Shown in pieces: positions 26,145 to 39,817 of a stretch of 64,000 bases of DNA (position 1 is the stretch's first letter; each line of letters begins with the position of its first letter). Position numbers and translations under genes: made by a program. The notes beneath the pieces are model-generated. The model was given only the letters and a program-made list of their open reading frames with translations, did no database searches and was not told the origin of the DNA. The stretch lies in assembly GCF_021155775.2 (NCBI RefSeq), contig NC_060237.1:2048501-2112500 (forward strand). The letters are read 5' to 3'. Origin of the DNA: Neodiprion pinetum (lineage: Eukaryota > Arthropoda > Insecta > Hymenoptera > Diprionidae).

Positions 26145-27125
26145 GGCACATGAGTGCACGAACCGCCGTGAAAATAGGGTGAAGATTCAGAGATGGCCTC
26201 GTATTCTTCACCTTCCGATTCTAACCTCTGTCGACGATAGAACTGTCATATATAACTGTCAGGAGGTCGCGAGACGAGCCAGACAGATGGCGCGGCTTGT
26301 CAATCAAGTCCACAGATTTCTAACTATACATAAAAATCTGTGATCGAGTCGTGCTCAGAATAGAGAGCATAGACGTAATAACAGAGACAGTGGATGACAA
26401 GATGCTGGGGTTGGCACAAGTGGAAGGGAATCGTGCGGATAGAAAGAGAGAGAAAATCAAGCACGGGGTATATACAGCCTTGAGCTTTTGGCTAACTTGT
26501 TATAGGTCCGTATCGAAATGCGAGCTCCATTCTATACGAATTATTTGACAATGACTGGCGATGCAGCCGATAGGAGGGATTGGAAGTCATTGTCACGTAA
26601 TACGTATTTTGTTACTGATCAAAACCAAATTAGCCGAAAGCACAAGGTATTAATAAACAGTACTGCATGTAGCTCTCTATCTATCCTTGTTTGTACACGC
26701 ATTTATGGATGCGCACAACACACTGCGCAAAGTCGGCAAACCGACTGTACACATCACTTGCCCACTCTATCCGTTATTATGTCTATGGCGGAGTGGAGAT
26801 TAGTGGTTGCAATCGAGACGCGAACACCAATCGACGTATCGTCGAGTGATTTGTTCAGTAGCCAACTTCGGGGCGTCGGGGAAAGATCAATTATTCTCAA
26901 CAGAGAGAGGCACGTCTCGTTCGTGTCAACATCAGCTGTCGTTTCGCTCTCGTGTGAAATGACAGTTGTGCCGAGGATGTGTCCACCAATTCGGTTGAAT
27001 AATAATCACGTGCGTGAGTGAGAGAGCGGCATCAATCCTGTAAATCGGATATTACATCCAAAACGAGGAGGAAGATCGCGAACGAATAAGTAAAACGTGT
27101 GTGATACCTATAAAGCTGCGGAAAA
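26145..27125. promoter_or_regulatory. Divergent promoter region between Ccdc22 and DENND5
   Basis: 981 bp separate the two start codons, which face away from each other, so both 5' UTRs and promoters must fit here unless further upstream exons exist. No TATA box sits at a typical distance for either gene; TATAAAG at 27109-27115 is too near the DENND5 ATG to serve. An E-box-like CACGTG is at 27006-27011. A 167-codon plus-strand ORF (26518-27021) has no recognisable family and I treat it as chance. Confidence 0.6.
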
Positions 27126-27243
27126 ATGAACGGGAGTCTGGATATGATTCGGGGTCCGGAACAGCACCCGTCCCGATTTGCGGATTACTTTGTCATCTGT
27201 GGATTGGACCAGGACTCGGGCCTGGAGCCGGACAGATTTTTCG
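27126..27243 (+). CDS. DENND5: DENND5 exon 1 (start of uDENN)
   Basis: 39 codons plus 1 nt, ending TTTTTCG before donor GTGAGT. Encodes [11 protein letters not shown] and GLEPD, the conserved opening of the DENND5 uDENN module. Joined by phase 1 to the exon at 39883, which continues [15 protein letters not shown]. Confidence 0.92.
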
Positions 27244-30200
27244 GTGAGTATCGCTCAAAATCAGGCCGTCAGGCCGTTGTCCCATACATAGCTGTACAAT
27301 GTGCCTCGAGAGGTATTTACATTGGGGCCAAGTATTTGTGAATGTATAATCTACTCGTGCTCTACCATAATACGAGGATGCCGGATGGCCTCTGAACCGT
27401 GACGAACGGTGTTTCAAACTCGTACCTACTTCACAAACAATACAATACAAATACAATGACTCGCATTGTTGCACCGCGCGTAGCGTGAATTATTTCAAAG
27501 TTTAAAACTCGGGTTGATCAAACTCCGTCGTGTCAACGTGTCTCCGCGTATTGCATAATCGCGAAACCACATCAAATTGCGTAATACATTCATAACGTGT
27601 TACAGTTTTGCTAAACGTAACAATATACGATGCATAAACGTAATACAGAGAGGAGGATAAATTCACGCGGATTTCTCTCCAACTCTGCAACCTCCTTTCT
27701 CGATTTAAATGCCGTTATCTCTCGTTGTCAGCCTCCGCTTAAACTCTTACGTTTTACTACCGAATTTGACGAGATACCGAAAGGTAGTAGACACAGAGAA
27801 GCGGGATATTTTTATAAAGTTTTGGCCTTGGTGGACAGGCGACAGCATAAATTACGCTCAAGTGCACGGTATTCCGCAAAATAAAAGAATAACGCACAAA
27901 ACAGATATTTATACCACACGAGAGCAGAGATTGTTCGCGTTTATGGTCGTCACGCTTTCGGACAGAAGTGTTGACAAGCTTGAAAGTAAACTAGCTAAAC
28001 GGTGACGGCAATGAAAAATTATCGCGAAAATACGTTTCCGCAAATCCTGCGCGTTTACGAGCGCGCGAAACAAAAAGGCGCGAAAGCCGTTGTCATAAAT
28101 CGCGCGCGAGTAACGATCGGTAGTAACAAATTGCGGACGAAATCAGGGAGCGAAGGGACGCATTGGCGATAAAAAGTTGTTTCTTGCGCCGCCTCGAAAA
28201 TTCACGGATATACCCGTACGCTGATTTGTCGTGATGCATGTGTAAGCTCATTTGCTGAACCGTTACGCTCCAAAAACCTCAGAGGATAGAGAAAGATTCG
28301 TGCCTAATCACGAATGAACTTTGCAAGGAGGTCGGTTTTAAACACGAGAGACAAAGACAATATGTTGACCAACATTTATCACGCTCCGTTACATTTTCCT
28401 TGCTCCTTTTTCGATATCCCTTTCTCTCTCTTTCTCCTTTTAGCTTTTTGCATTTTCACATACAACGTTACGTATTCGTGTAACATACTCACGTGCAACA
28501 AAAGAGACGGCTTGCAGCTTGGAGCGTGCTGAGCTAAGGATAAAAAGAATGTAATTACGCATCTCGCCGCGTGTCCGCTAATTAGTATCAATTACTCGTA
28601 CGTGTGACTGACTGAAGTTTACTAGCTATGTACTACAAAGGTTGCTCGAACTCGTGAGTGGAATTTCTCCTCGCCCGTCGAATTCATATTCTTCCCATTT
28701 TTTCGACAAAACTGTCAACATTTTTATCTGAAAATTATTCTCGATGTACTTGTAATATATTCTATCTGCTGGGTCAAGAAATGTGCGAAAAAAATACGGA
28801 AAAGTTGCCGCGCACAAGCATATCAGAAATTGTTTCTTCTTCCCACGGTTTTTTCCATCTTTTTTTCGGTTTTCCGAAACTACGCGTATAATATATTCGA
28901 GCATCGTGAACCACACCGTAGATGACGGACTCTAAAAGTATCCCCTTTCATGCGGGTGCAGCAGGCCGGAATTTGACCTGGGATGCTGTGTGTGCAGTCT
29001 TCGAAAAATAAGAAGGGGAAAAAAAAATCCCAAGTCTCCTCTCACCGAAAATATACTTTTACACTCGTATATATACACTTGGTGTAATAAGGATGAAATT
29101 CGGCCTACGTATTTCCGTTCCCTCCTCCACCAGCACCTTCGCTTTGAGGGACGCAGCTGTACCATTAATTTTCCCTCTTTCGCCTTAGACAGTATATATG
29201 TATCTATGCATAGGGCATTCAACGCCAACTCAGTAAACGGTGGACCATAACTTTTTAATTTCATCAAGGTTTTCTCCGTGTAAGTACGACCCCTGAAGAT
29301 ATGTAAAAAATTCTCCTTTCCTTTTTAATCATTCGTCTTTTCCTTATGCATTTTGAAATCCATCTTAAAAAACAAGAATAAAAACATTCCATTTTCGAAA
29401 CACATTTTCGAACATATTTGACACATTTCCACGCAAGATTCGGAGTGGAAGGACGGTTTTTCCTATTTCTTAGATTGTTCTTTCTATTTTCATACTCGTA
29501 CAATATCTATTATACAACTTTGAAAAAAATCGCAAGTGTATTTAAAGACTAGAGAAAGATTGAAAAAAAAAATCAGTAATCAAATCGGAGATGCGGTATG
29601 TATTATAATAGATTTTGAAGAGGTATGAATATAAAAAAAAAAACTGTACCAAAAAAAATATATAAAAAAAACGTCCCTCCAATCTGACAATCCTGTGTGG
29701 AAATGTTTTAAGCCAATGTAAAATGGAATGTCTATTTTCTTGGTTCAGAAAAATTAATTTGTGTGTTTTTGACATTGGTTTCAAACCTTAAAGGATAAAA
29801 CGAGAGATAGAAATTTTTTTTTTTGCATTTTTTCGAAATGTTTTCACGGGTTGTACTAACGAAGAAAAAATCCATGAAGAAATTAAAAAATTTCACGGTC
29901 AACCGTTCACCGAGTTGACGTGGAATGCCCCATATGTACGTATACATAGATCCATTTTTGAAGCTTACCCTGAGAATTCAAAACCGTAAACTCGATCCTG
30001 CGGTACTCTGATCTTTGGTTCTGCGACGCGGGCAACTCGAGGAAGAAAGAATTCTTGTCAAATCGTCTCGACAAAAGCGGGACGATCGGTTTTTTGGAAT
30101 TTTCTCTTGAAAGATTCTATCGCCTAGACGCAGCTGAAGCACAGCACAGCGTGATATCTTTATCGATAAAGTACGATGGGCAAGAGGACTACAATAGGCA

Positions 30201-33200
30201 AACATAGACCAGCCTAGGTCAACGGTATTTATGCCCACGCTCCGTATACTCGTTGAACAAATACGGATGGGCCGGAGAACCATCCCAGGCTGATTCGGGT
30301 ACGCCTGAAATATTTCCAAAAATGGAGTCGACGCAAAGGTCGCCGAATAAAGTTCCCTTGCCCAGATTTCGCCCGGAACCTGCACTCTGTGCGTATATAT
30401 ACTCGAAATTTCTTTCATTCAGACGTTTCTTTAGATCCTGCCGACTCTCCGAGCGGGTAGTATATTAAATCGGTTATTAGCCCGGCGAACCGCGCGCTCG
30501 TTTATTGTTGGTCCCTCATCTAATTACGTAAGACCTTTCGGGTGTGCTTAGTCGTCGCGGCCACTGCTCGAATGGATAGAAGTTTTACGGCTGTGCAAGG
30601 TAATTATTAATACCCCCGCGAGGGTTATTGTACGGACTCTTAATTATAAACGACGTGTTTTATATACGAATCTTGACTTGAATAGTAATTTATAAGCGTG
30701 CCACGCATTCGGTTCGTCGCAAATTTTTCATCACAACGGTGTTAACAACATCGCTTTGAATTTTTATGCAAGATTGGCCTGTATCGCGGTTTTTGGTTTG
30801 ACGTACAACGGTACGAATATATGTATATATATATATTTGTTTCCTCGACCACATCGCCTACGCATATATATATATATACCATATATATAATTATTATCGC
30901 GTTGATATACAGTCGCAAAAATTACTTCGTCTGAGAAAAATACCGGCCGAAATACAAAAATCAATGAGTATATTAATTGTAGGTTAAATGATATAAATTA
31001 TTGCACGTTTAAAACTTTTATCCTAACCACGTGATGATTCTTATTTCAAAAGTTACGCTGGTAGGTTTGAATAAGTGTTATCAATTCTAAGCAAATACTA
31101 CAAACCGAATAACATTGATCCTCTTCAACGCAGCACCCTATAAATCGATGTGTCTGCATGTATTTTAAACACTTTTTATCAAATACAAATTGCATTAATA
31201 TATCATCGGCAAAAGTCCGGTTCACGCCGAAATTATGTCGAGTCCGATTCTTATGATTCTTTTTTGATGTGTTGATGTTAACAAACATTCCTGGAATTAT
31301 AAATAATGACTTAGACTCGATGCAGAGATATCAAAAATTGCGAGACGATAAATTTCCATGATCTATCCGAAATGTCCCACGTTTCATACAATAATACAAA
31401 CCCACGAGCGTCGGCGTCTTTACGCACAAAGTTGAGTTTTACGACGTCACTTATCCAACATTTTATCTAAACTCCGCCGCTTACCAAACCATTTGTTTTC
31501 TCAAGGCGAGCAGTCTGATGTGAAATGGAAAAAGAGTCTGGAAATATTCAACGCTCGGAAAGCGAAAAATAGTAATAGTATTACTAGTAATCGAAGCTAC
31601 GCTGACATTAATTAATAATATGAAAAAAAGGATGTCACTTCGAAGAAAGAGACGTAATTCTAATTTCATGTATGTAAACCGCGTCGTTCCGCGTATTATT
31701 TTTTATTGTCCCTCAAGGCTTCTTTGGTTATGTGTAAACTAGAGTTTAAATTAAAGAGTATTCGTCTTTGACCTAAAATATCTCCTTCGATCCTGTTCTG
31801 CAAACCTTATCGTTATTCTCGATTTTCCAAATATTATTTAAAGCAATATCTGTGCGCCCGTTGCAGCGGTTCGAGAAGTCGGTGGGGTTCGATTCATTTT
31901 TTCTAAAAGTCGCGATTAAATTTGACACCCTCCGGGAGAAGACGGTTTCATAAATTCATACATCCTTATACACGCGTGGACACATAGACGCGTATATAAC
32001 ATCAAGCAGCGTCCTTTCACTGCCTTTTCCTTATCAAACGACGTGACGCGGCGCCGGGCGATTCGAGGGAAAGGCTCTTGAGGGTTGAAGGGCATCCTGG
32101 GTAATCTTTCAAGGGCTTCAAACCCCTTCTCTCTCTCCCTCTCTCTTTCCGTGTCTCCGTACCTTTCCTACTCCTTCAATCCCACACCGTGGCAAAAAGC
32201 GAAGGTGACTGGAACTGCGCCGTTATTACAGACGCGTTTAATAATAACCACCCCTAAAGAATTCCGCACCCAAATCCGGTGCTTCTCGCATGACAAATTA
32301 TTAACCAGACAGATCCGTGAATATCGATTTTCGCGTCATCGCTTCAGGGGATGATAATTTTAATTTTTGAAAAAATAAAAAAACCATCTTTTCGTCCGTT
32401 TCCCTACTTTTTAATCGATCCCGTGCATTTTTAGCTACGACTCGGACGAGTTACAGGCGTTGAATGCGAACCACATGATGCACCGCTCATACTCGTAGGA
32501 GTAGAAACAACCAACAAGGAAACCAGCTATTCCATTCCGATCTAACCGCGCGGGTCTGAAACGTTTACCGCGTTATTTCAAGGTTGACGTTAATATGCGC
32601 AGATCCGACCGTCAGAGGGAAGAAAACCTCACCGACTACGATCAGTGAGGTGCATTGTCCTCCTCTGCTCGGTACTGCGCAGATTCAGTCTGTTTATACG
32701 CCTCGTTTTACACATGCATGTGCAATGGAACTCGAGATAAACGCATCGGCCAATTTATATTCCCCTTTGTCCGTCGGCGCGGAATTTCATCTTACGCAAA
32801 TTTTCCTCCGCCCCTCAGCCATTCGCATAGGAAAAAGATCAATTAGTTCCCACCGGAATTCTTTAACCAGCTTCAATATTTTCCGTCTAATTTTAATCGG
32901 ACCTCTCCGAATATTTCGCAAGGTTGTAACAAGCGAACGGGTGCCTATGATGACATCATGTTCCCGGGCTCCGCAGTCTGTAGGGGTTGTTGCCGGCTGA
33001 GGGATGTCGAGTGGGTCTGATTCATATTGTCGTCGTTAAGGTTCGACTCCCTCGTTGTCGGAGCGAGGCGCATTGGAGGGAAGGAGAAAGCACGCCAGAT
33101 CGATACTTTCTTACACCACAGTTAGTGTGTACGCGGAGTCTAACCGATTCCCTAACCCTGTGTTGTTCTTCTTGTTTGCTATTTATTGTTGGCCTCGCTC

Positions 33201-36200
33201 ATTTTCTAAGTCTAAGGAAGGTTCCAAGCGGAGGTCTGACGCCGTCATTCTTACGCCCACGCATCGAATTAAACATTTCTTTATACCCGCCGAACGCCGT
33301 ATAATTTCGAATTTCCCGGGAAACGGATTTCATTGCTTATTGTGAATGTTGCTCTTGTGTAATTTCACGAATGGCTACCGAAGGATTTTCAATCAGGCTC
33401 TTATGGCTATGAATTATAGAATATTCTCAATTACATTAAAATTTATTAAGTATTTCATTCCACTCGTTCAAACTTTAGGATATTTTATTGGAGTGTGGTG
33501 AAATAACAGTATACTGTAAAAGTTTCCGCACGATTGAACGCAAATTGTCAACTTTATAGTGTTTTGTACGGTATGTGCATACCTTCGTAAGATTTGAACA
33601 AATTACAAAGAGATTTCCTAATGTTTCTTAGATATAAATTGGAACGACTTTGCGGGCTCGTTTTATTCTGGTAAAATGAGGAGAGGGTGGAGGGAATTAT
33701 TCAAATTGAAAAATTATCTATATTCACTCGAGTAATCATCTTGAATTCATTATAAAGTTCATTGAATAAATATGCACTGTACATACGACGATATTTATGC
33801 GGCGTGTTGCTGCGTTGTATAATGTACTAAGTCAGACTTTGCAGCAGAGCCAGGGTTTGAAATCACATGCCTTAAATTCTCTCTCTCTCTCTCCTCTCTC
33901 GTCCTCACTTCGCGCACGCATGTTTTTATATAAGGCGCGGGGTAAATAATAATCAGTTAGTCGAAAACTCCGCCATGCCCGCCTTCCTTCGTATGGCTAT
34001 CTATTATACGTACCTATATACGTACGTATATACCTACGTACCATTACCTGCAATATATAAAGCTTCGAATCGTTGAGAAATCGATTTGCAATTCAATTCA
34101 GAGCCGGACGGGGACAGATTAAGAAGCTGATAGCTTCGAGCAATTGATTGACCGGAAATAGAATTTTCCCGCCTCCCGGGAATTTTGTAATTGTTGGAAA
34201 AAAAATTGAAGATACGAATGAATTTTTCCTACATCCACGTATGTTTAATCGACAGATCCTTAGACGAAGGTGAAAATTGACTAGTTGAAAAATAGTTCCA
34301 CGAATCCTATATCCGACAGTTATAATCTCCGCAGACAACAATGATAATCTTTTTATCGTGCATAAATAAATTATGTAACGCGGTATTGTCACAAAAATCG
34401 AAAAACGTGTCATTGTATCATCATCACGTGTATTATTTTTTTTTTCAGAGAAACGTCCGTAGAAGAAGAAACCGACGTGATTCCCGTGTTTCCGTGTAGC
34501 CTTCGGGTTTTTGGGCATTGCCCACCATTTCCTCTTCCTTTCCTCCCTCTTTTATATCCTTATCTCCTTGGCAATCGTTCCGACAACTCATCCCCTTTCA
34601 GCCCTAGATCGTATGGGTGAGCAGAGACGGCGGTTGTAGACCACCGCAGCTATTCCCAAAGCCATTCTCCTCTTTCTTTAATCTAATGCGCTGCTGGTAT
34701 CCACAGACGCAGCTATCGGCTTGATTAAATGCGATACATCGGGGCGTCGTAATGCTCTAGACGAAATGTGTCGGAAAGGCGCTACATTCGAAAAGTATTC
34801 TCATCATTTCCGTGTCGGGGATACAGGGAGGAAAAATACCGAAAGATATGCACGAATTTTGAATTGCAGAGAGATGAAGAGGGTCGACATTATCAATGTA
34901 GATGGTGGACGGAGGTGCGGTTACACGATCGAATTGTTACGGATCGTTCGATAAGAAGCCTAGCTTCGCGAGTTCAAAGACTCTCGAGCGTGTCAAATAG
35001 GGTTTGCTTCTTTTTATTGGAAGCTCGACAACGCGTGCAGCGCAGAACGTGGCGTTCCGCCAACTGCAAAGAAATTTTTTTCCAGAATTACCGTTCTCCG
35101 CACGAGCAGTGAAACTTGGAAAAAAAAAACATGAATACAAAAAACAAGAAGGAAAGAGCCGAAAAAAAGCACACGGAGCAAAGTAAGAAGTTTCATACCG
35201 CCTGTCGCGTACAAGCCTGCCAGGAGTGTAAAATATGCGTCCAAGTCAGCTACTACGTGTGCTTTGAAATCTCATGTACATTTTTCTGGTTCTTGTAATT
35301 TTACTTTTTATCTCGTTGCGTTTGTGGTAACGTTGAAAATTTGCCGTCAATTTACTCTGATTATACACCGACTTGTGGCTTTCGTCGAGCAGCAGTGATA
35401 GTAGCTCCATACTGATAAATTAAATCAACCGTTTCAAGGCACCAATCGTTTCTTTAAAACAAACTATTAATCGCGTACGCAACACGTGACACGATACAAC
35501 GAACAACCACGGCTCTTTTCTAATATATGTAATCAGCTTGTGCGCGGTAGACGATAACCTTGGGCGAGGGGTCAAAGGTCACGTTGTAAATCTCCTCTTT
35601 CTCTTTTTCTTTTTCTCGTTCTCCCTGTTGAACAAAAGCGAAAGACTTACTACCTGCAAGGTTTTATTATTATACTTTACCGCGAGACCTATGGTGAACG
35701 TAGGGGAGAAACCCAATCACACAAAGTATATACCCCGAAATCGTACGGTTTATCTTGTATATCCGAGTATTTTTCCCCCGCGTACTGCAGACAAAATAAG
35801 CAGAATTTCGACTACCGATTTTCGAGCCGCGCCCTGGGAATTGGACCGGTTTTCTGTCCTTTGAGATTAGACATTCGTATCGCTAATGATCGAGCCATGA
35901 CATCATTCAACTTCCTTCTTCGGCGATGACAGAATTGCACGCAGGACGAGACGTCTAACGTCTGGCTCGTTGCCGAACCTCGACTCGCGGGATCTGACTT
36001 CGTTTTGCGGTGCGGACGACGAACGAATGGAGAACACAAGAGGGGACCACGTGAGGTCTTTGACCCTCGGGGAAAAAAGCCGAAAGAGGAAACGTCGCGG
36101 CTCCTGCAGCAGTAAGAAATTAACAACCTGCCCCTGATCTATTGTTGGATGCTGCAGGGTTGGCTCGGTTTTATGGTTTCAGCACGACACGCATGGTGGG

Positions 36201-39200
36201 GGGTGGCGATTGGACGGTGCCTGTATGCGTGAACTTTAAGTGACGGTACGTGTATCGCGCAGTGTGCTTCTTTCAATTGAACGTTGAAAACATTCTAATT
36301 ATCGAGGCTGCAAGGCCAATTATCAGCACGTCGTGGTAATCGCTAGGAAGGTCGGGGTCTTCGAGCAAACTACAATACTGTAAAAGTACAAATATCCTCC
36401 CCGAGACTGCGAAGATACTCGGAGATTCAAAAATTCACCCCTGCATGCAGCGAGCTCGGTCCGTTGATAAACATGAGGGGTGGATAGAAGGGAGGAAAAA
36501 GAGCCGTTTTTTACAACCAGCACTTCCTCTCTTGAAATTTTCAACCATGAGTCAGATTTAGACCCCTCTGTCCTAGGTGCTCTCGGTTGGAACGAGAAAT
36601 ACTGCCGTGTATATAAGGTGCGAAGGGTGCGCGCCCAACGCTGCTAGCGAAATTGTTGTAATCAAGCATGGGGGAGTGATTTAAAAATGTGCTTTTTGCA
36701 GTCTCGCGGTGTTGACTCTGCGCAGGTATTCATGGTGTTTACTAAATTTAACATTCTACCTTACATGTGTAGTAGAATTAGCTGCGGCGTTAATTCTGTG
36801 TACCGTCATTCCTCGTACCGCATTCGTATAAACTTTCAATTTTTTATTCGCTCAACGCTACGTGAAAGACGTAACTTTGCAAGAACAATGGCGAACGGGA
36901 GAAAAGCGCTCCGCGGACTTCTTCTCCGTCTTTTTCTCCGGTCAATTAACCGAGTTGACTAGCCGCGACAGCCGAAGGAATGAATCCCGTCCCTGCATCG
37001 CTGAAACATACGTTCCCACTTCCTCGCCTATTTATTTGATTAAACGAGCAGTCGGCTCGCGTGTTCTAGTCTGTCTCGTCTGCCTGGGCGGGTAACGTTT
37101 AGCTTCGAACAATTTATCTTACGGTTAATTGCCAAGTTGTTTACAGTCCGTACGCGGACGAAAAAGAGATAGTCAAAATTTAATGCGTTCAATAAGTGAT
37201 TTTATCGTGAGAAAAACATAGACAATGGTATTTATGTAACGCGAGTATGTTTTACGCGTGTTTTCCGTACACGAGTCACGAAGTGCCCGTTTAGTGAGTC
37301 TGCGAATACGCATGCGCGCAGGAGTTGAAAGTGATCTTCTCTGCACTGCGCGCATGCGCAGTCGCGAACAGATATGACGTTACGCGACCCTGACCTCAAT
37401 ATCGCGCGTCGTGAAAAAACGCACAACGTGCTCTTGTTATAAAAAGAATCGTGTGCAACAAGGAGTCAACGATGTTTTCGCCTCGCGTGTATTTTAAATA
37501 TTCGTCTTTGGCTCACCTACGACTCAAATTGCAAATTTACGTTTGCCTCCTTGTTACACAAAATACAATTTTTCTGTCTCTCTCTGAAATAAGCCGATTC
37601 CGAAAGTCCTTTTTGCGTACAGTACCTACACAGATATATACCTTATACGCAAGTATCATGAAATGTACGTGTAGCCTGTAGAGTAATAAGCGCGTAATCC
37701 TCTGGTTCTTGTATTAGTACTGTTAGTTGTTCATTCGACCCACTTTCGAGAGGATGTAACTACGGTATTCCGGTACACTTAGAGACATAAAGAGACCGTT
37801 TCCCCAAGATTTTCCCGCCCTCTATTCGTTCGAGCACCATAAGATTTCATTGTCTCGTATTAATTCACGAGAATGGGGCCGACGTGAGTGACGCGTGAAC
37901 GGATAACGCAGTATTTTCAACGGATTTCGGATTAATTACACCGAGTTGAAAGCCGGGCGGTTCGAAGTCGTCATTTTAAATTTGAATATCGAAACGTATC
38001 CCCTGACTTTCGACGCGCGATGGGACCGATCCCAGCTGCAAGACGAGGGGTTGGAAATATGTGATATTCTTACGTCCTCTGCCCCCTGCTACGGCGGAAA
38101 GTTGTTTATTTCTTCTTTTTGATTATTTTTCTTCGCGTTTTGTTCGTTCTCTAAAACTCCGCCATCTCTGGGCCCCGCGAGGCGCGTATATCCGACTCTT
38201 TCAACCCTCGTCTCGTAACATGGCAAACGAAAACTGAGTTTCTCTTTTTCAGGCAGGCGACACGATTTCACCCAGCGTAATATCGAGCCGCGGCTTACAT
38301 GTATGTACATACATTATTTTGCGACGCTGAAACATCGATCTGCGCAGGATGAAATCGTAAGGCGATAATTCGGCACTCTACGTTACCTAATGTTGAATTT
38401 AGAACTGTCGTAAATTGACTTGAAAAAATGTCCGCAAACTTTCCTAAGTACCAATCCTCACGCCGTGCGTCGGTACAATTTTGATCATACGATCGTCATG
38501 GAAGATGCATCACTGCTCTCAACTTTTACGGCGACCTGTAATAAGCGAAGAGGAACTGCTCCATAAACACCCACTTACAAACCCGTCGAATATTTAATAA
38601 CTCACACGAGCGCGATATCTATACTATGTGCATAAATAACGCCCCTCGGTGCCGAGTAATATAAACAAATTCATTCGATCCCAGTTGTTGTACAGAGCTG
38701 CCAGATGCTGCTTGCTTCTGCAAGATTGATCGCGATCCGGCTCAATCGCGTGACGATCAAAGTCTTTGAAAGATATTTGCAAAAATTTGGCATCTGAATT
38801 TGAATGTAGTGAGAGCCGTTTTGATGCTGCGCATTTTTTTTTTAACCTTCCGTTTGTATTCCATACAATACTTTTCGTTTATAGTAGAGAATATTCGGAA
38901 TCTTATTCGTGCGAAATTTAGAAGCTGATAGCTTTGCGCATAGTTGAGGTTGTGCAAAAGTTTTCCAGCAGCAGATGGAAATAAAATATTTCTCACCCTG
39001 AATTATGCTGCCCCGCGAGGGTTGTCGTCACATCGTCTGTTTTATTGAAATCTCTAACCTTCCCCAGCGAGATACTGCAAAATAGTTTAGAATTTCACAG
39101 CGTGTCGTAAATCTTCGGAGCCGGGTTCAAAGTTAATTAAAAACGTCTTTGCAATCTACCGTAGCTTGAGAAGCCTACTCAGTTTGCACTGAAAAATTTT

Positions 39201-39782
39201 CCTCCTGCAGCACGACGACGGTGAAATATGCATTATGCGAACTTAGCCAGTGTAACCAGCATGCGCTTATACATATATGTATACACGTTGGTAATTTTAC
39301 AGCTCGTTTTTTCGACGCAGTCATTCTGGCACCTAGTATTGTAAACATAACTTTCCCTCGAAATTGTACGGTGACTGTAGCGAGGCGATCTTTTAAAAAC
39401 GAAAGCCCATAAAAGAAAACCTGTCCATATGATAGAGATATATCCGTGCTGAAGACCCGCCATAAAACGTCCCCGTTCGCACCGTTCAAAGCTATAAAAA
39501 TACAAGTTTTACTGCAAAAATGCCTGTAAAATTATACGCATTAGGAACAAAAAAAAAAAACAAAGCGAAATTACCCCTAAAAATATACTATATATCTTTC
39601 TTAAACTCTGCAGATCATAATCAAGTATCTCGTATATTCCGCTTCGGTTCGTTTTATAGAATAACACACAGAAAATTCGTATGAAAAAAAGAAACGGTTA
39701 TCGTATAATAAAAATAATGTTTTATATCTCCTATTTTCTGGATGTTTCTTTCGAACGAATCGAGTTTGAATCCTTGCGTGTT

Positions 39783-39817
<35 letters not shown>

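Noticed and set aside
26518..27021. 167-codon plus-strand ORF upstream of DENND5
   Set aside because: No domain or compositional sign of coding; it lies in the presumed divergent promoter.
30572..30599. Possible alternative DENND5 first exon (ATG, nine codons, phase-1 donor)
   Set aside because: Phase fits exon 2, but it would delete the conserved uDENN start and no promoter is evident; chance match is likely.
31884..31896. B-box-like GGGTTCGATTC
   Set aside because: No matching A box or stems for a tRNA.
36609..36618. TATATAAGG TATA-like word in DENND5 intron 1
   Set aside because: No initiator at the right distance and no downstream exon.
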